From Chitinophagaceae bacterium (GTDB lineage: Bacteria; Bacteroidota; Bacteroidia; Chitinophagales; Chitinophagaceae), in the NCBI GenBank assembly GCA_024707305.1, contig JANPZZ010000010.1:109531-173530 (forward strand): a stretch of DNA of 64,000 nt, written 5' to 3'. This document shows, one piece after another, positions 43,857 to 54,400 of the stretch. The notes beneath the pieces are model-generated. The model did no database searches. It was not told the origin of the DNA and was given only the letters and a program-made list of their open reading frames with translations. Positions within the stretch are counted from its first letter, which is position 1. Each line of letters begins with the position of its first letter. The position numbers and the translations under genes were made by a program.

Positions 43857-44110
43857 GTGGCAAAGGTAGAGGGGAAAATGAAAAGCGGTGTAAAATAACC
43901 ATTTTATAAGTTGAACTGTGTGCTAAGTCTTGCATCACCACACATGCCTACGGCAACCCGTAAAAAGCAAACCGTGTTGAATATTATACAAAAACATTAT
44001 TACTTTTATAAAGAACCAACCATAGTACCTTAGGAAATGCATCCTGCCATCATGCAATCCTTTGACAATGTTCAAACCTTATTTTATGAACACAACGATC
44101 ACCTTGCACG

Positions 44111-44254
44111 ATGGCCGAAACACCTAAGAAAACGACTGAATATGGAATGAAGAATTCGGTTTTTAAACCTCTGACAGACGAAATACCCACTTTTGTTGAA
44201 AACAATACAACAAACATCCTCGAAAATGGAATCAGTAAAAATATTGATGTATGA
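44111..44254 (+). CDS. Possible small protein (47 aa)
   Basis: MAETPKKTTEYGMKNSVFKPLTDEIPTFVENNTTNILENGISKNIDV*; below ORF-track cutoff. Confidence 0.25.
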   Translation: MAETPKKTTEYGMKNSVFKPLTDEIPTFVENNTTNILENGISKNIDV

Positions 44255-44463
44255 GATTTAAAAGGAGTTGTTAACCTTGTCGTATTTGCGACTCCACTAA
44301 CTCTAAGACGTTGAGTATCTTTTTCGCCTATAGTTTTAAAATCGTACAAATTTTATTTCAATCTTGCAATTCCCGGTTCTTTGTACTCGAATAGGTTATC
44401 ATCATTTTTAATCCAATCCTCCCCCCAAAAACCACTATTATTTTATAGCTTGCGCCATCCACA

Positions 44464-45873
44464 ATGGCGACGGAAATTTCCCTTAACCCCGATCAACAGG
44501 CTGCTCTGCAGGCTTTGCAACGCTTTGTGCAGCACCCCGCTGCAGATACGTTTGTGCTAAAAGGGTATGCGGGTACGGGCAAGACTTTCCTGATGCAGCA
44601 TTTCGCAAAATGGCTCAAAGAAAACAACCTGGAATTTTCGCTGCTGGCTTCAACCGGCCGCGCGGCGACGGTGCTCCGCGGCAAAACAGGTTTTGACGCC
44701 ACAACTGTGCACGGCGAACTCTATCGCTTCAGTCGCGTGGATGGCGACGATGAAGACCTGCCACACGACGCACCGGCAGATCGGTTCGGACAGATGTCCC
44801 TCCAGTTTTCTTTACGACCACCCGATGATAAGAAAGTCGTTTACATCATCGATGAAGCATCCATGCTGGCAAGTGAAATGAACAACGAGGATAGCGTTAT
44901 TAGCTTTGGTTCAGGTCAATTGCTACCCGACTTCTTCGCTGCCGCCGGAAATAACAAAATCATTTTCGTAGGCGATCCGGGACAGCTGCCGCCAGTTGGA
45001 CAGGAATATAGCCCAGCGCTGGATATGAACTGGCTGGCTTCGGAAGAACGCACGGCCATCAGCATGACGCTGGAAAAGATAGAACGCAATGATGCCGGAA
45101 ACGACATCCTTGTGCTCGCGTCTGCTATTCGTGATATGAAAGAAGATCTTTCGGTTCGTTTTCCCCGCCTTCCCGCGCGCTACCTGAAGAATGTACATAT
45201 TTATCCTTCCGACAAAGAGTTGTTTGAAGCTTACCTGGATAATTACAACCGCAAAGGACCGGCAGGATCACTGGCCGTTGCACGATCCAATAAGATGGTA
45301 GCAGATATCAATCGCGATATGCGCCAGGAGATATTCGGAGAATCCGATTTACCACTGCAGGTAGGAGATATATTAATGGTGGTACAAAACAATCAATCGG
45401 TGCCGCTCACCAATGGCGATTTTGTTGAAGTCACTGGTTTGGGAGAGAAAGAGACACACGTAAATCTGCATTTTCAAATCGTGCGCGTGAAGGCGGTTTT
45501 GTCCGGAATAGAACACGAGCTTCTGATTGCGCTAGACGTTCTTTATGGCAGTGAAAACAATCATACACGTGATCAATCGAGGATGCTAATGATTGATTTT
45601 AGCCGAAGAATGCGACAAAAGAGAATTCGCGTAAACTCGGAAGTTTACAAGCAGCGCATGATGAAAGATAAAGTGCTGAACTGCCTGAAAGCAAAATTTG
45701 GCTACGGCGTTACTTGCCACAAAGCCCAGGGCGGTGAGTGGGACGATGTCTATCTCTTCCTGAATTCAAAAATGTACGGTATGCCACAGCCTGAATTGTT
45801 TCGCTGGTGGTATACCGCTGTGACCCGCGCAAAAAAACGACTACACCTCACAGATGGTTGGTGGCTGAGTTGA
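44464..45873 (+). CDS. RecD-like/UvrD-C ATP-dependent DNA helicase (AAA_30 type)
   Basis: FVLKGYAGTGKTFLMQHFAKWL (Walker A), VVYIIDEASML (Walker B), VTCHKAQGGEWDDVYLFL, WWYTAVTRAKKRLHL. Confidence 0.88.
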   Translation: MATEISLNPDQQAALQALQRFVQHPAADTFVLKGYAGTGKTFLMQHFAKWLKENNLEFSLLASTGRAATVLRGKTGFDATTVHGELYRFSRVDGDDEDLPHDAPADRFGQMSLQFSLRPPDDKKVVYIIDEASMLASEMNNEDSVISFGSGQLLPDFFAAAGNNKIIFVGDPGQLPPVGQEYSPALDMNWLASEERTAISMTLEKIERNDAGNDILVLASAIRDMKEDLSVRFPRLPARYLKNVHIYPSDKELFEAYLDNYNRKGPAGSLAVARSNKMVADINRDMRQEIFGESDLPLQVGDILMVVQNNQSVPLTNGDFVEVTGLGEKETHVNLHFQIVRVKAVLSGIEHELLIALDVLYGSENNHTRDQSRMLMIDFSRRMRQKRIRVNSEVYKQRMMKDKVLNCLKAKFGYGVTCHKAQGGEWDDVYLFLNSKMYGMPQPELFRWWYTAVTRAKKRLHLTDGWWLS

Positions 45874-45941
45874 TTGTTAAGTCGCACGGTTAGCATGGTT
45901 ATTGCGTTAGTTAAATCAGGAAATCAAAAAAACATAGCTCC

Positions 45942-46181
45942 ATGTCGTGGGAAGAAAAAGATAACAAACTCTACCGTCAGTTTAAGTTTGCTGATTTCAA
46001 CGAGGCATTTGCCTTTATGACGCGCGTTGCGATGGAAGCTGAGAAAGCGAATCACCATCCGGAATGGCGAAATGTCTGGAATACGGTAGACATATGGCTG
46101 TGCACGCATGATGCAGGTGATATGGTTACCGAAAAGGACCGCAAACTCGCCAACCGCATCGACAAGATTTATGGCAAATGA
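45942..46181 (+). CDS. Pterin-4a-carbinolamine dehydratase (PCD/DCoH)
   Basis: [61 protein letters not shown]. Confidence 0.9.
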   Translation: MSWEEKDNKLYRQFKFADFNEAFAFMTRVAMEAEKANHHPEWRNVWNTVDIWLCTHDAGDMVTEKDRKLANRIDKIYGK

Positions 46182-46204
46182 AGTCAATTAGGTAAATTGG
46201 TGGA

Positions 46205-47071
46205 ATGGAAAGACTTTTTGAACTGAACTACAAAAAGCTGGGACTTGTTACGGTAAACAATGGTAACAAACCGAATCTCGCTGATAACATTGCGTACAAA
46301 CCATACATTAAAATACTGCTGCTTCCCAAAGATTCGACTATCACCATTGACTTTCACAAATACCAAACCACACACGCAAGTCTTTTTTTCATCAACATCA
46401 ATCAGCATTTTTCGATTGATAAATTAGGTAAGGGCCACAGCTATCTGCTTTATTACAATCGCGATTTTTATTGCATCATGATACATGATGAAGAAGTGGC
46501 GTGCGACGGACTTTTGTTTAACAATATTCACAATCATCCGATGGTAAACTTATTGAAGCCGGATGATGAAAAAGTACATTCACTATTTGAGCAGATAGTG
46601 GAAGAGTTTGAATTGAAAGATTCTTCCCAGGAAGAAATGATCCGCACCTGTCTTAAACAAATTTTACTTCGTTCTGCGCGTTGTTGGAAAAAACAACAGT
46701 TGGGAAGAGAGGTCAGTTCGCAAAAAGACGATGTTGAGTTTGTTCGTCATTTTACCCGTTTGGTAGAAATGCATTTTAAAACAAAACATACGGTGGCCGA
46801 TTATGCAGACCTGCTGCATCTGGCCCCCAAAACGGTCGCCCATCGTTTTAAGCGTCTTGGACTTGATCAACCGAATGATATAATAAAGGAACGCATCCTG
46901 CTGGAAGCAAAAAGAATGATTGTCTATAGCAGTCTTACTTCAAAAGAAATCGCTTACCATTTAGGTTACGACGATCCCGCCTATTTCCACAGGCTCTTTA
47001 CGAGTAAAACCGGCGAAACCCCTGTTGGCTTTCGTAAGAAGTTCGGTTCACCCGATCGCGCGTCGCTGTAA
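46205..47071 (+). CDS. AraC family transcriptional regulator
   Basis: VADYADLLHLAPKTVAHRFKRLGLDQPNDIIKERILLEAKRMIVYSSLTSKEIAYHLGYDDPAYFHRLFTSKTGETPVGFRKKF. Confidence 0.88.
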   Translation: MERLFELNYKKLGLVTVNNGNKPNLADNIAYKPYIKILLLPKDSTITIDFHKYQTTHASLFFININQHFSIDKLGKGHSYLLYYNRDFYCIMIHDEEVACDGLLFNNIHNHPMVNLLKPDDEKVHSLFEQIVEEFELKDSSQEEMIRTCLKQILLRSARCWKKQQLGREVSSQKDDVEFVRHFTRLVEMHFKTKHTVADYADLLHLAPKTVAHRFKRLGLDQPNDIIKERILLEAKRMIVYSSLTSKEIAYHLGYDDPAYFHRLFTSKTGETPVGFRKKFGSPDRASL

Positions 47072-47196
47072 ATCCGAAAAAATGCCCCTTGCGGGAAAAA
47101 TGTGCAATCAGCCGGGAAGTTCCGCTATTTACCCGGGGCTGTTACTGTTGCATTTTTGCATTGTCAATCACAACAAAACAATTAAAATTTTAGACA

Positions 47197-48129
47197 ATGA
47201 AAAATTCAATCTTAACCACAGCAATGGTAGCACTCGCTTCAGTTAGCACAGTAGCCGCCCAATCACAACGCACAGCCGCTTCAGCAGGTCGGGAGGAATT
47301 TATTGAAGTTGAAAAAAATGTGCGTCTGCATGTAACCGATCTTGGTAATGGTCGCCCAATTGTATTAATACACGGCTGGCCCCTCAGCGATGCCATGTAT
47401 GAATATCAATACCAATACCTGGTTGAAAAAGGATTTCGTGTAATCGGAATCACGCTGCGCGGATTTGGCAAATCTGATAAACCTTTCGGCACGTATAATT
47501 ATGATGTTTATGCCGACGACATCTATACCGTTTTACTCAAACTGGAAATTCAAGATGCGGTGCTCGGTGGTTTCTCCATGGGCGGCGGAGTTGTTATCCG
47601 ATATATAACCCGCCACAATAGTGCACATGTAAGTAAACTTGCTTTGTTTGGCGCGGCTGCACCGGTTTGGACCAAACAACCAGATTTTCCCATTGGCTTA
47701 ACCGATGACCAGGCTGATGGGCTTATTGCACAAAGTCGTAGTAATCGCGCTCAAATGGTTGACGATTTTGGAAGTGGCCTGGGTGTAAATGAAAACAGTA
47801 TTTCGCCAGCACTGGTAAACTGGCTGGCCGCCATTAATATGGAAGCATCTCCCTATGCAACAACCCAAAGTCTTCTTGCCATACGTGCTACCGATCTGCG
47901 TCCGGAACTAAGCAAGATTCATATTCCGGTTGCCATTTTCCATGGCGTGTATGATAAGAACTGTGATTTTGGACTGGCAATTGAACTCAACAAACGAATC
48001 AGCGATTCCTATATCGTGCGTTTTGAAAACAGCGGCCACGCTTTGTTTATTGAAGAGCAGGATAAATTCAATGCAGAACTAGAAAAAATTCGCGCGAAAG
48101 TAAGGTGCTGTGGGTCCGGAAAAATTTGA
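47197..48129 (+). CDS. Alpha/beta hydrolase (non-heme haloperoxidase-like), secreted
   Basis: IVLIHGWPLSDAMYEYQ, VLGGFSMGGGVVIRY (GxSxG), ENSGHALFIEE. Confidence 0.88.
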   Translation: MKNSILTTAMVALASVSTVAAQSQRTAASAGREEFIEVEKNVRLHVTDLGNGRPIVLIHGWPLSDAMYEYQYQYLVEKGFRVIGITLRGFGKSDKPFGTYNYDVYADDIYTVLLKLEIQDAVLGGFSMGGGVVIRYITRHNSAHVSKLALFGAAAPVWTKQPDFPIGLTDDQADGLIAQSRSNRAQMVDDFGSGLGVNENSISPALVNWLAAINMEASPYATTQSLLAIRATDLRPELSKIHIPVAIFHGVYDKNCDFGLAIELNKRISDSYIVRFENSGHALFIEEQDKFNAELEKIRAKVRCCGSGKI

Positions 48130-48190
48130 AAAGTAAGCGGGTAACGAAGTATTATTGAAAATCAATCCTTTAGACGAGTTTATATAACGA

Positions 48191-48273
48191 AACGGGATTT
48201 GATTCCCTAATTATCATAATATTTAGGGATTCAAATCCCGTTTTATTATGTAATTTAGGGAATCAAATCTCGT
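48191..48273. promoter_or_regulatory. Triple 20-bp operator-like repeat
   Basis: 48191-48210 (reverse complement TTAGGGAATCAAATCCCGTT), 48223-48242 TTAGGGATTCAAATCCCGTT, 48254-48273 TTAGGGAATCAAATCTCGTT. Confidence 0.8.
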
Positions 48274-48276
48274 TTT

Positions 48277-49401
48277 ATGATAAAAAGGGCCCTATCACAA
48301 AGACTAAAAGAGCGATTTTTTAAAGGGAAAGCGTTGATTATCCTCGGGCCAAGACAGGCCGGCAAGTCAACAATGGTTCAGGAGCTGCTAGAAGAGCGAG
48401 GCGAGCCCTGGCTTTTTTTGAATGGGGACGAAGCAGATGTGAGGTCCCTGTTGGAAGATGCCACATCAACCAAACTTAAATCCATAGCCGGAGCTAATAA
48501 AATAGTTTATATCGACGAAGCACAACGCATTCCCAATATTGGCTTATGTCTTAAACTATTTACTGACCAATTGAAAGATATCCAGGTGATCGCAACCGGA
48601 TCTTCGTCGCTTGAATTAAGTAGCGAAATAAGAGAACCGCTGACTGGTCGCAAATATGAATTTTATCTCTACCCGCTTTCCTTTAAAGAAATGGTAGATC
48701 ATCATGGTTTATTGCAGGAAAAGAGAGAAATCGAAAACAGAATGATCTATGGATATTATCCGGAAGTAGTGACCAAACCAGCAGAATCGCGCGAGTTAAT
48801 TCGCTTGCTTGCAAACAGCTATCTCTACAAAGATTTGTTAATGCTGGAACAAATCAACAAGCCGCATTTACTTGAAAAAATTGTAAAAGCGCTCGCGCTT
48901 CAATTGGGGAACGAAGTAAGCTCAACTGAATTATCAAACATGGTAGATGCTGATAAGAAAACTGTAGAGAAATACATTGATTTGCTTGAAAAGGCGTTCG
49001 TTTTATTTCAGGTCCCCGCATTCTCCAGAAATGTTCGCAATGAGATTAAAAAAGGAAAGAAGGTCTACTTTTATGATTGTGGTATTCGAAATGCCGTTAT
49101 TGGCAACTTTCAGCTACTACGTTCAAGGCCAGATGCTGGTGCATTGTGGGAGAACTTTTTTATCGCAGAAAGAAAGAAGTTTCAGCAAATCAAAAATCGG
49201 GACGCTTCTTATTATTTCTGGCGTACAACGCAACAACAGGAAATTGATTTTATTGAAGAAGCGGAGGCGAAACTCACCGCGTTTGAATGCAAATGGAGTC
49301 CGGCCGTTAAAGTAAACTTTCCTTCAACATTTACGCAGAACTACCCGCAAAGCGAGGCGCATAAAATTAGTACAGATAACTTTTCAGATTTCCTGTTGTA
49401 A
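48277..49401 (+). CDS. AAA family ATPase with DUF4143
   Basis: ALIILGPRQAGKSTMVQELL, KIVYIDEAQRIPNIGLCLKLF, VIATGSSSLEL, LTGRKYEFYLYPLSFKEM; C-terminal VYFYDCGIRNAVIGNF. Confidence 0.92.
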   Translation: MIKRALSQRLKERFFKGKALIILGPRQAGKSTMVQELLEERGEPWLFLNGDEADVRSLLEDATSTKLKSIAGANKIVYIDEAQRIPNIGLCLKLFTDQLKDIQVIATGSSSLELSSEIREPLTGRKYEFYLYPLSFKEMVDHHGLLQEKREIENRMIYGYYPEVVTKPAESRELIRLLANSYLYKDLLMLEQINKPHLLEKIVKALALQLGNEVSSTELSNMVDADKKTVEKYIDLLEKAFVLFQVPAFSRNVRNEIKKGKKVYFYDCGIRNAVIGNFQLLRSRPDAGALWENFFIAERKKFQQIKNRDASYYFWRTTQQQEIDFIEEAEAKLTAFECKWSPAVKVNFPSTFTQNYPQSEAHKISTDNFSDFLL

Positions 49402-49410
49402 GATTATTCG

Positions 49411-50587
49411 TCACTTCTTCCTTCGGAAAACAATCGTAGCATTCTGCGTAAGATCAGCGCTGAAGCGAACCTGGTACACATCATCGCCATCGCGAACAAC
49501 AAGTAAACCCGTATTGGGTGGATACTTACCGAGGTTTTCTGCGTATAAAACGAGCGTCATTTCATCAGTATCCGAAGGAACCATTACAGTTTTTTTAATA
49601 GCTGTAGTGCGAAGCCCCTGTTTTTCCATAAGCACAACACCATTTAAAGATACGCTTACCGTATCACCATCCACTTCACCATTGTCATATAATGCGAGAA
49701 CCAGGCTATCTGTTTTGAAATTTACAATCTGAGGTGCGGCATTCACACGTTCTTTAATTCGCTCCTCAGTTGTTTTTACTACAACCGGAACTGGTTTTAC
49801 CTCTTCTGGTTTGTTGTTTGAGACAACCGTCTCTTTTGATTTCGTTTCTGTATTACCAGGTGCCTGGGTTTTTGCGAGATCATTGTTCTCTCCTTTCTTC
49901 GCCTTCTCTTCTTTTTTTCTTTTCTTCTTTTATTTCCAGTTTCGCAGGTTGCTTGTCTGCTTTGGCAATCTCTTTTTCCTTTGTCTCTTTTTGCTTTGAT
50001 TCTGCCTTTTCGGATTTAGTCGCTTTCGCTATTTCTTTGGCTTGTGTTTCTTTTTTAGCCGGCGCTTTTGCTGCAGCATAGAACACAACGTCATGATCAA
50101 GTTTCAATTCCTGCAGGTGGGGGAATATCTTTGAGTTGTCGAGATTCTTTTCTTCTTTCAGCTCTGCCTTTCCCGAAATGCTGTAAAAGTTTTTAGTCTT
50201 ATTTGTTTTCCAGTCGCCATCAATATGCCAGGTACTATCAGCCTGGTTCATACGGAAACTGTATGTCACTTTTACACCCTTATCAACGCGGCCGCTGAAA
50301 TTGTGGGAGATGATTTCATCGTCGGTTACTTCAGCAACATCGCCGTTTACTTTACCTTTTACGCGCTTTACGATGTAAAACAGGGTATCGTTTACGATAA
50401 ATGAGCTGCGGGTATAACCGTATACTTTCTCTTTATACTGCGTCAATGCAATTTCAAAACCCTGGTCTTTGCGAATCGTTGTACTGTCGTTACTCAAAAC
50501 ACCCGACCAAAGACCCGTGAGGCCTTTTTGGGCAAAAACAAGCTGGCTGGTGCATATCAGGGTGATCAGCAGTAAAAATGATCTCAT
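49411..50587 (-). CDS. Hypothetical secreted protein with Lys/Glu-rich linker; frameshift at T7 (49912-49918)
   Basis: ORFs 49880..50587 and 49411..49746 join through KKKEEKAKKGENNDLAKTQAPGNTETKSKETVVSNNKPEEVKPVPVVVKTTEERIKERVNAAPQIV. Confidence 0.75.
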
Positions 50588-50688
50588 AATCGATTGTGGG
50601 ATACCGGAATAGGGTTTATATAGTCCTAATAACGAATTTACAGCCTTTGCATTGTGTGGATGGGCGGCCGGAGTACTACAAAAGAAAA

Positions 50689-50706
50689 AGCCTCCCGAAG
50701 GAGGCT
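50689..50706 (-). terminator. Terminator hairpin downstream of rho
   Basis: AGCCTCC-TTCG-GGAGGCT followed by TTTTCTTTT on minus strand. Confidence 0.85.
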
Positions 50707-50730
50707 CCTTTCGCTATAGCGAAGTTGTTT

Positions 50731-52360
50731 TTATCTGTTCATGCTTGCGAGGAACTCTTCATTATTCTTGGTTCCCTTCATGCGGTTTTGCAATTCACGC
50801 ATCGCCTCTTCAGTATTCATATCTGTGAGATAAACACGGAGCAGGTTCATGCGCTGCAGCACATCTTTGTCGAGCAACAGATCGTCGCGGCGGGTAGATG
50901 AAGCTGTAAGGTCGATTGCAGGATAGATACGTTTGTTGGCCAGGCGGCGATCGAGTTGCAATTCCATGTTACCGGTACCTTTAAATTCTTCAAAGATCAC
51001 CTCATCCATTTTCGATCCTGTATCCACCAACGCTGTGGCGATAATGGTAAGTGAACCACCATTTTCAATTTTACGTGCAGCACCAAAGAACTGCTTTGGT
51101 TTTTGCATCGCGTTTGCCTCCACACCACCTGATAAAACTTTACCAGAAGCCGGGGCAACCGTATTGTGTGCACGTGCAAGACGTGTGATGGAATCAAGTA
51201 GGATTACAACATCGTGTCCGCATTCAACCAGACGTTTTGCTTTTTGCAGCGCGATGGTTGAAACCTTTACGTGTTTTTCAGCTGGCTCATCGAAAGTAGA
51301 AGCGATTACTTCTGCTCTCACACTGCGTTCCATATCGGTAACTTCCTCTGGACGTTCGTCTACCAGCACCACCATCAGGTAGCACTCAGGGTGGTTGGCA
51401 GCAATAGCATTTGCCACTGCTTTCAACAACATTGTTTTACCTGTTTTAGGTTGCGCCACAATCAGTCCACGCTGACCTTTTCCGATTGGCGTAAACAGGT
51501 CAATCATCCTTGTAGAATAATCGCTTGCGGTTGTAAAGAGATTTAGTTTCTCGAATGGGAACAATGGCGTGAGATAATCGAAGGGAACGCGATCGCGCAC
51601 CTCTTCGGGGCTCTTGCCGTTGATAGCATCAACTTTGAGTAATGCAAAATATTTTTCACCTTCTTTGGGAGGACGAACTGCACCCTGAACGGTGTCGCCA
51701 GTCTTTAAACCAAAAAGTTTTATTTGAGAAGGAGAAACATAAACATCATCGGGTGAAGAGAGGTAGTTATAATCGGATGAGCGAAGGAAACCGTAACCAT
51801 CGGGCATCATTTCAAGCACACCTTCTGAAAGAATTACACCATCAAATTCGATATTGAAATTCTGGTCGCGGCGTTGGGGATAAACCTTGTTTGGTGGGGG
51901 CACATCAACCGGGGCAGGTTGAGGTGTTTGTGTCTCCGGACGAACAGCCGCTTCTTCTACTGGCTCTGCATTTTCAACAGCCTCTTCCGCGACAGCCTCT
52001 TCTTTTTCGTCTGTTTTTTTACGACCGCGGCGTGGACCTTTATTGTCCTCTTTACGGGCAGTTGTATTCGCCTTTTTTTACAGGCTTTTTGTCGGCCTTT
52101 TCTTCTTCTTTTTCTTCACCTGTATTTTCCACAATGGCTTCTTCAGAGGAGATGCCAGTAGATGTTTTAATAATGCGTTTTCTTTTGCCTTTCTCTTCGG
52201 CGGCGGGCGCACCTTTTGAGCCGGCTATCGCCTGGCTGTCGAGGATTTTATACACCAGGCCCTGTTTGTCCAGTTTTTTTGCATTGGGGATGTTGAGCTG
52301 CTCAGCAATGTCCAGCAGTTCGGGAACGAGCATGTCGTTCAATTGCAGAATATCGTACAT
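50731..52360 (-). CDS. rho: Transcription termination factor Rho with charged low-complexity insert; frameshift at T7 (52073-52079)
   Basis: N-terminal [44 protein letters not shown]; core [39 protein letters not shown]. Confidence 0.95.
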
Positions 52361-52587
52361 AAAAAGTCTTGTAGGTTAACACAAATCCTTGGTCACAAGT
52401 CAGAAAAAAAAGTGAAAAGGTTGAATTTAGTTTGAATGGAAACGGAAATTCTGATGAGCATTCTAAAGGGAAGAGTAGAACTAACCAGCTGTATTTCCGG
52501 TGCAAGTATACGTCGTTTTTCGTAAAAACAAAAATTTTTAACCGGGGACCACCCCACAGCCACCCCCGGCGTTTTATACTTAAAACC

Positions 52588-52616
52588 TTGAATTACTGTA
52601 TTGAGGATTATCTTTG
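52588..52616 (+). promoter_or_regulatory. Bacteroidota-type promoter upstream of asnS
   Basis: TTG (52588-52590)-N18-TATCTTTG (52609-52616). Confidence 0.5.
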
Positions 52617-52634
52617 CCCTTCGAATTTTGTAAT

Positions 52635-54079
52635 ATGTTTAACCAAAGAATCAAAATCAAAGATCTGCTCGCCACAGCGCCAACAGGTCAGCAAGTAACA
52701 GTGATGGGTTGGGTACGTACTTTTCGTAACAACCAGTTTATAGCGCTTAATGACGGATCCACGAATAATAATATACAGGTAGTTGCAGAGCTTGGTAAGT
52801 TCGACGATGCACTGCTGCGTCGTTTTACCACATCCGCTGCATTGAAGGTTACAGGGAAAGTGATTGCTTCATTAGGTAAGGGACAAAAAATGGACCTGGT
52901 AGCTGATACAATTGAAGTGCTGGGTGACAGCGATGCGGAAGCTTATCCTTTACAACCTAAAAAACATAGTCTTGAATTTCTTCGTGAGAAAGCACATCTG
53001 CGTTTTCGCACCAATACATTCGGGTCTGTTTTTCGTGTACGCCACGCGCTAGCTTTTGCAGTGCATAAGTTCTTTCACGACAAAGGGTTTCTTTACATGC
53101 ATACGCCCATCATTACAGCAAGTGATGCGGAGGGTGCCGGTGAAATGTTCCGCGTGACAACACTCCCGCTTGACGGATCCGCACCACGTACAGAATCAGG
53201 CGAAGTTGACTTCTCACAAGACTTTTTTGGACGTTCTGCAAACCTTACAGTAAGCGGACAACTGGAAGGAGAACTGGGTGCAACAGCATTTGGCGATATC
53301 TATACGTTTGGGCCAACTTTCCGTGCAGAGAATTCAAATACGGCTCGTCACCTTGCTGAGTTCTGGATGATAGAACCAGAGATGGCGTTTTATGATCTGG
53401 AAGACAACGCCAACCTGGCCGAAGAATTTATCAAATACCTGATCCGTTTTGCGATGGAAAACAATCGCGAGGATCTTGAATTCCTGGCACAGCGCCTGGC
53501 AGATGAAGAAAAACAATTGCCCCAGGATAAAAGAAGTGAGCTTGGTTTGATTGAGAAACTGGAATTTGTTTTGAACAACGATTTCCAGCGACTCACATAT
53601 ACTGAAGCGATTGAGATCCTGAAAGAAAGCAACTACAATAAGAAGAAAAAATTCCAGTATCCTGTCACCGGATGGGGAATGGATTTGCAAAGTGAACATG
53701 AGCGTTACCTGGTAGAAAAGCATTTCAAAAAAGCCGGTAATCCTCATGGACTATCCTGCCGAAATCAAAGCGTTTTATATGCGTCAAAATGACGATGGAA
53801 AAACGGTTGCGGCAATGGATATACTTGCGCCAGGTATCGGTGAGATTGTGGGTGGTTCACAACGTGAAGAACGTTTCGATCGCTTAACAAAGCGTATGGA
53901 AGAAATGAACGTTCCTGCTGAAGAATTGTGGTGGTATTTAGATACACGCCGATTTGGAACAGTGCCACATGCCGGCTTTGGCCTGGGCTTTGAAAAGAAT
54001 GGTACAGTTTGTAACCGGTATGGCAAATATCAGGGACGTTATTCCATTCCCACGTACACCGAAAAGCGCGGAATTTTAA
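52635..54079 (+). CDS. asnS: Asparaginyl-tRNA synthetase; two frame breaks (8-bp loss near 53734-53741 and A4 at 53993-53996)
   Basis: ORF 52614..53792 + 53746..54126; class II motifs [24 protein letters not shown]; third frame at end gives [34 protein letters not shown] ending at 54079. Confidence 0.95.
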
Positions 54080-54329
54080 TGTGGAAATGTGGAAATGTCC
54101 AAGTTCAACCACCGGTCTGGGACTAACCCTAAGGTACTCGGCAACGGTTTTTTTGTTTACGGCCATCTAAAAGCAATACTTTTATCTGGTATCTCTGTTC
54201 CAAACTGAGGTGGGTGTAGTTTTTTGACATAAGCAATCCAAAGATTGCACTACTCAGTCAAAAGAAAAAGCTCTTTAAAGCTTTTTTCTTTTGTTTTAAA
54301 AATTGCACTTATCAGTAGAACTCGGCTAT

Positions 54330-54400
54330 TTTCACAATTCCACATCTTCTCATTTCCACATTTCCACATTTTCATATCTACTCATTTTCACATCTCCTCA
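54330..54400. repeat. Octanucleotide repeat array
   Basis: catttccacatttccacattttcatatctactcattttcacatctcctcatg. Confidence 0.75.

Noticed and set aside
44050-44349. 99-aa - strand ORF
   Set aside because: No family resemblance; the opposite strand carries a similarly weak small ORF; neither is convincing.
48223-48242. tRNA T-arm-like GGGATTCAAATCCC
   Set aside because: No cloverleaf, acceptor stem or anticodon arm can be built; it is one of three operator-like repeats.
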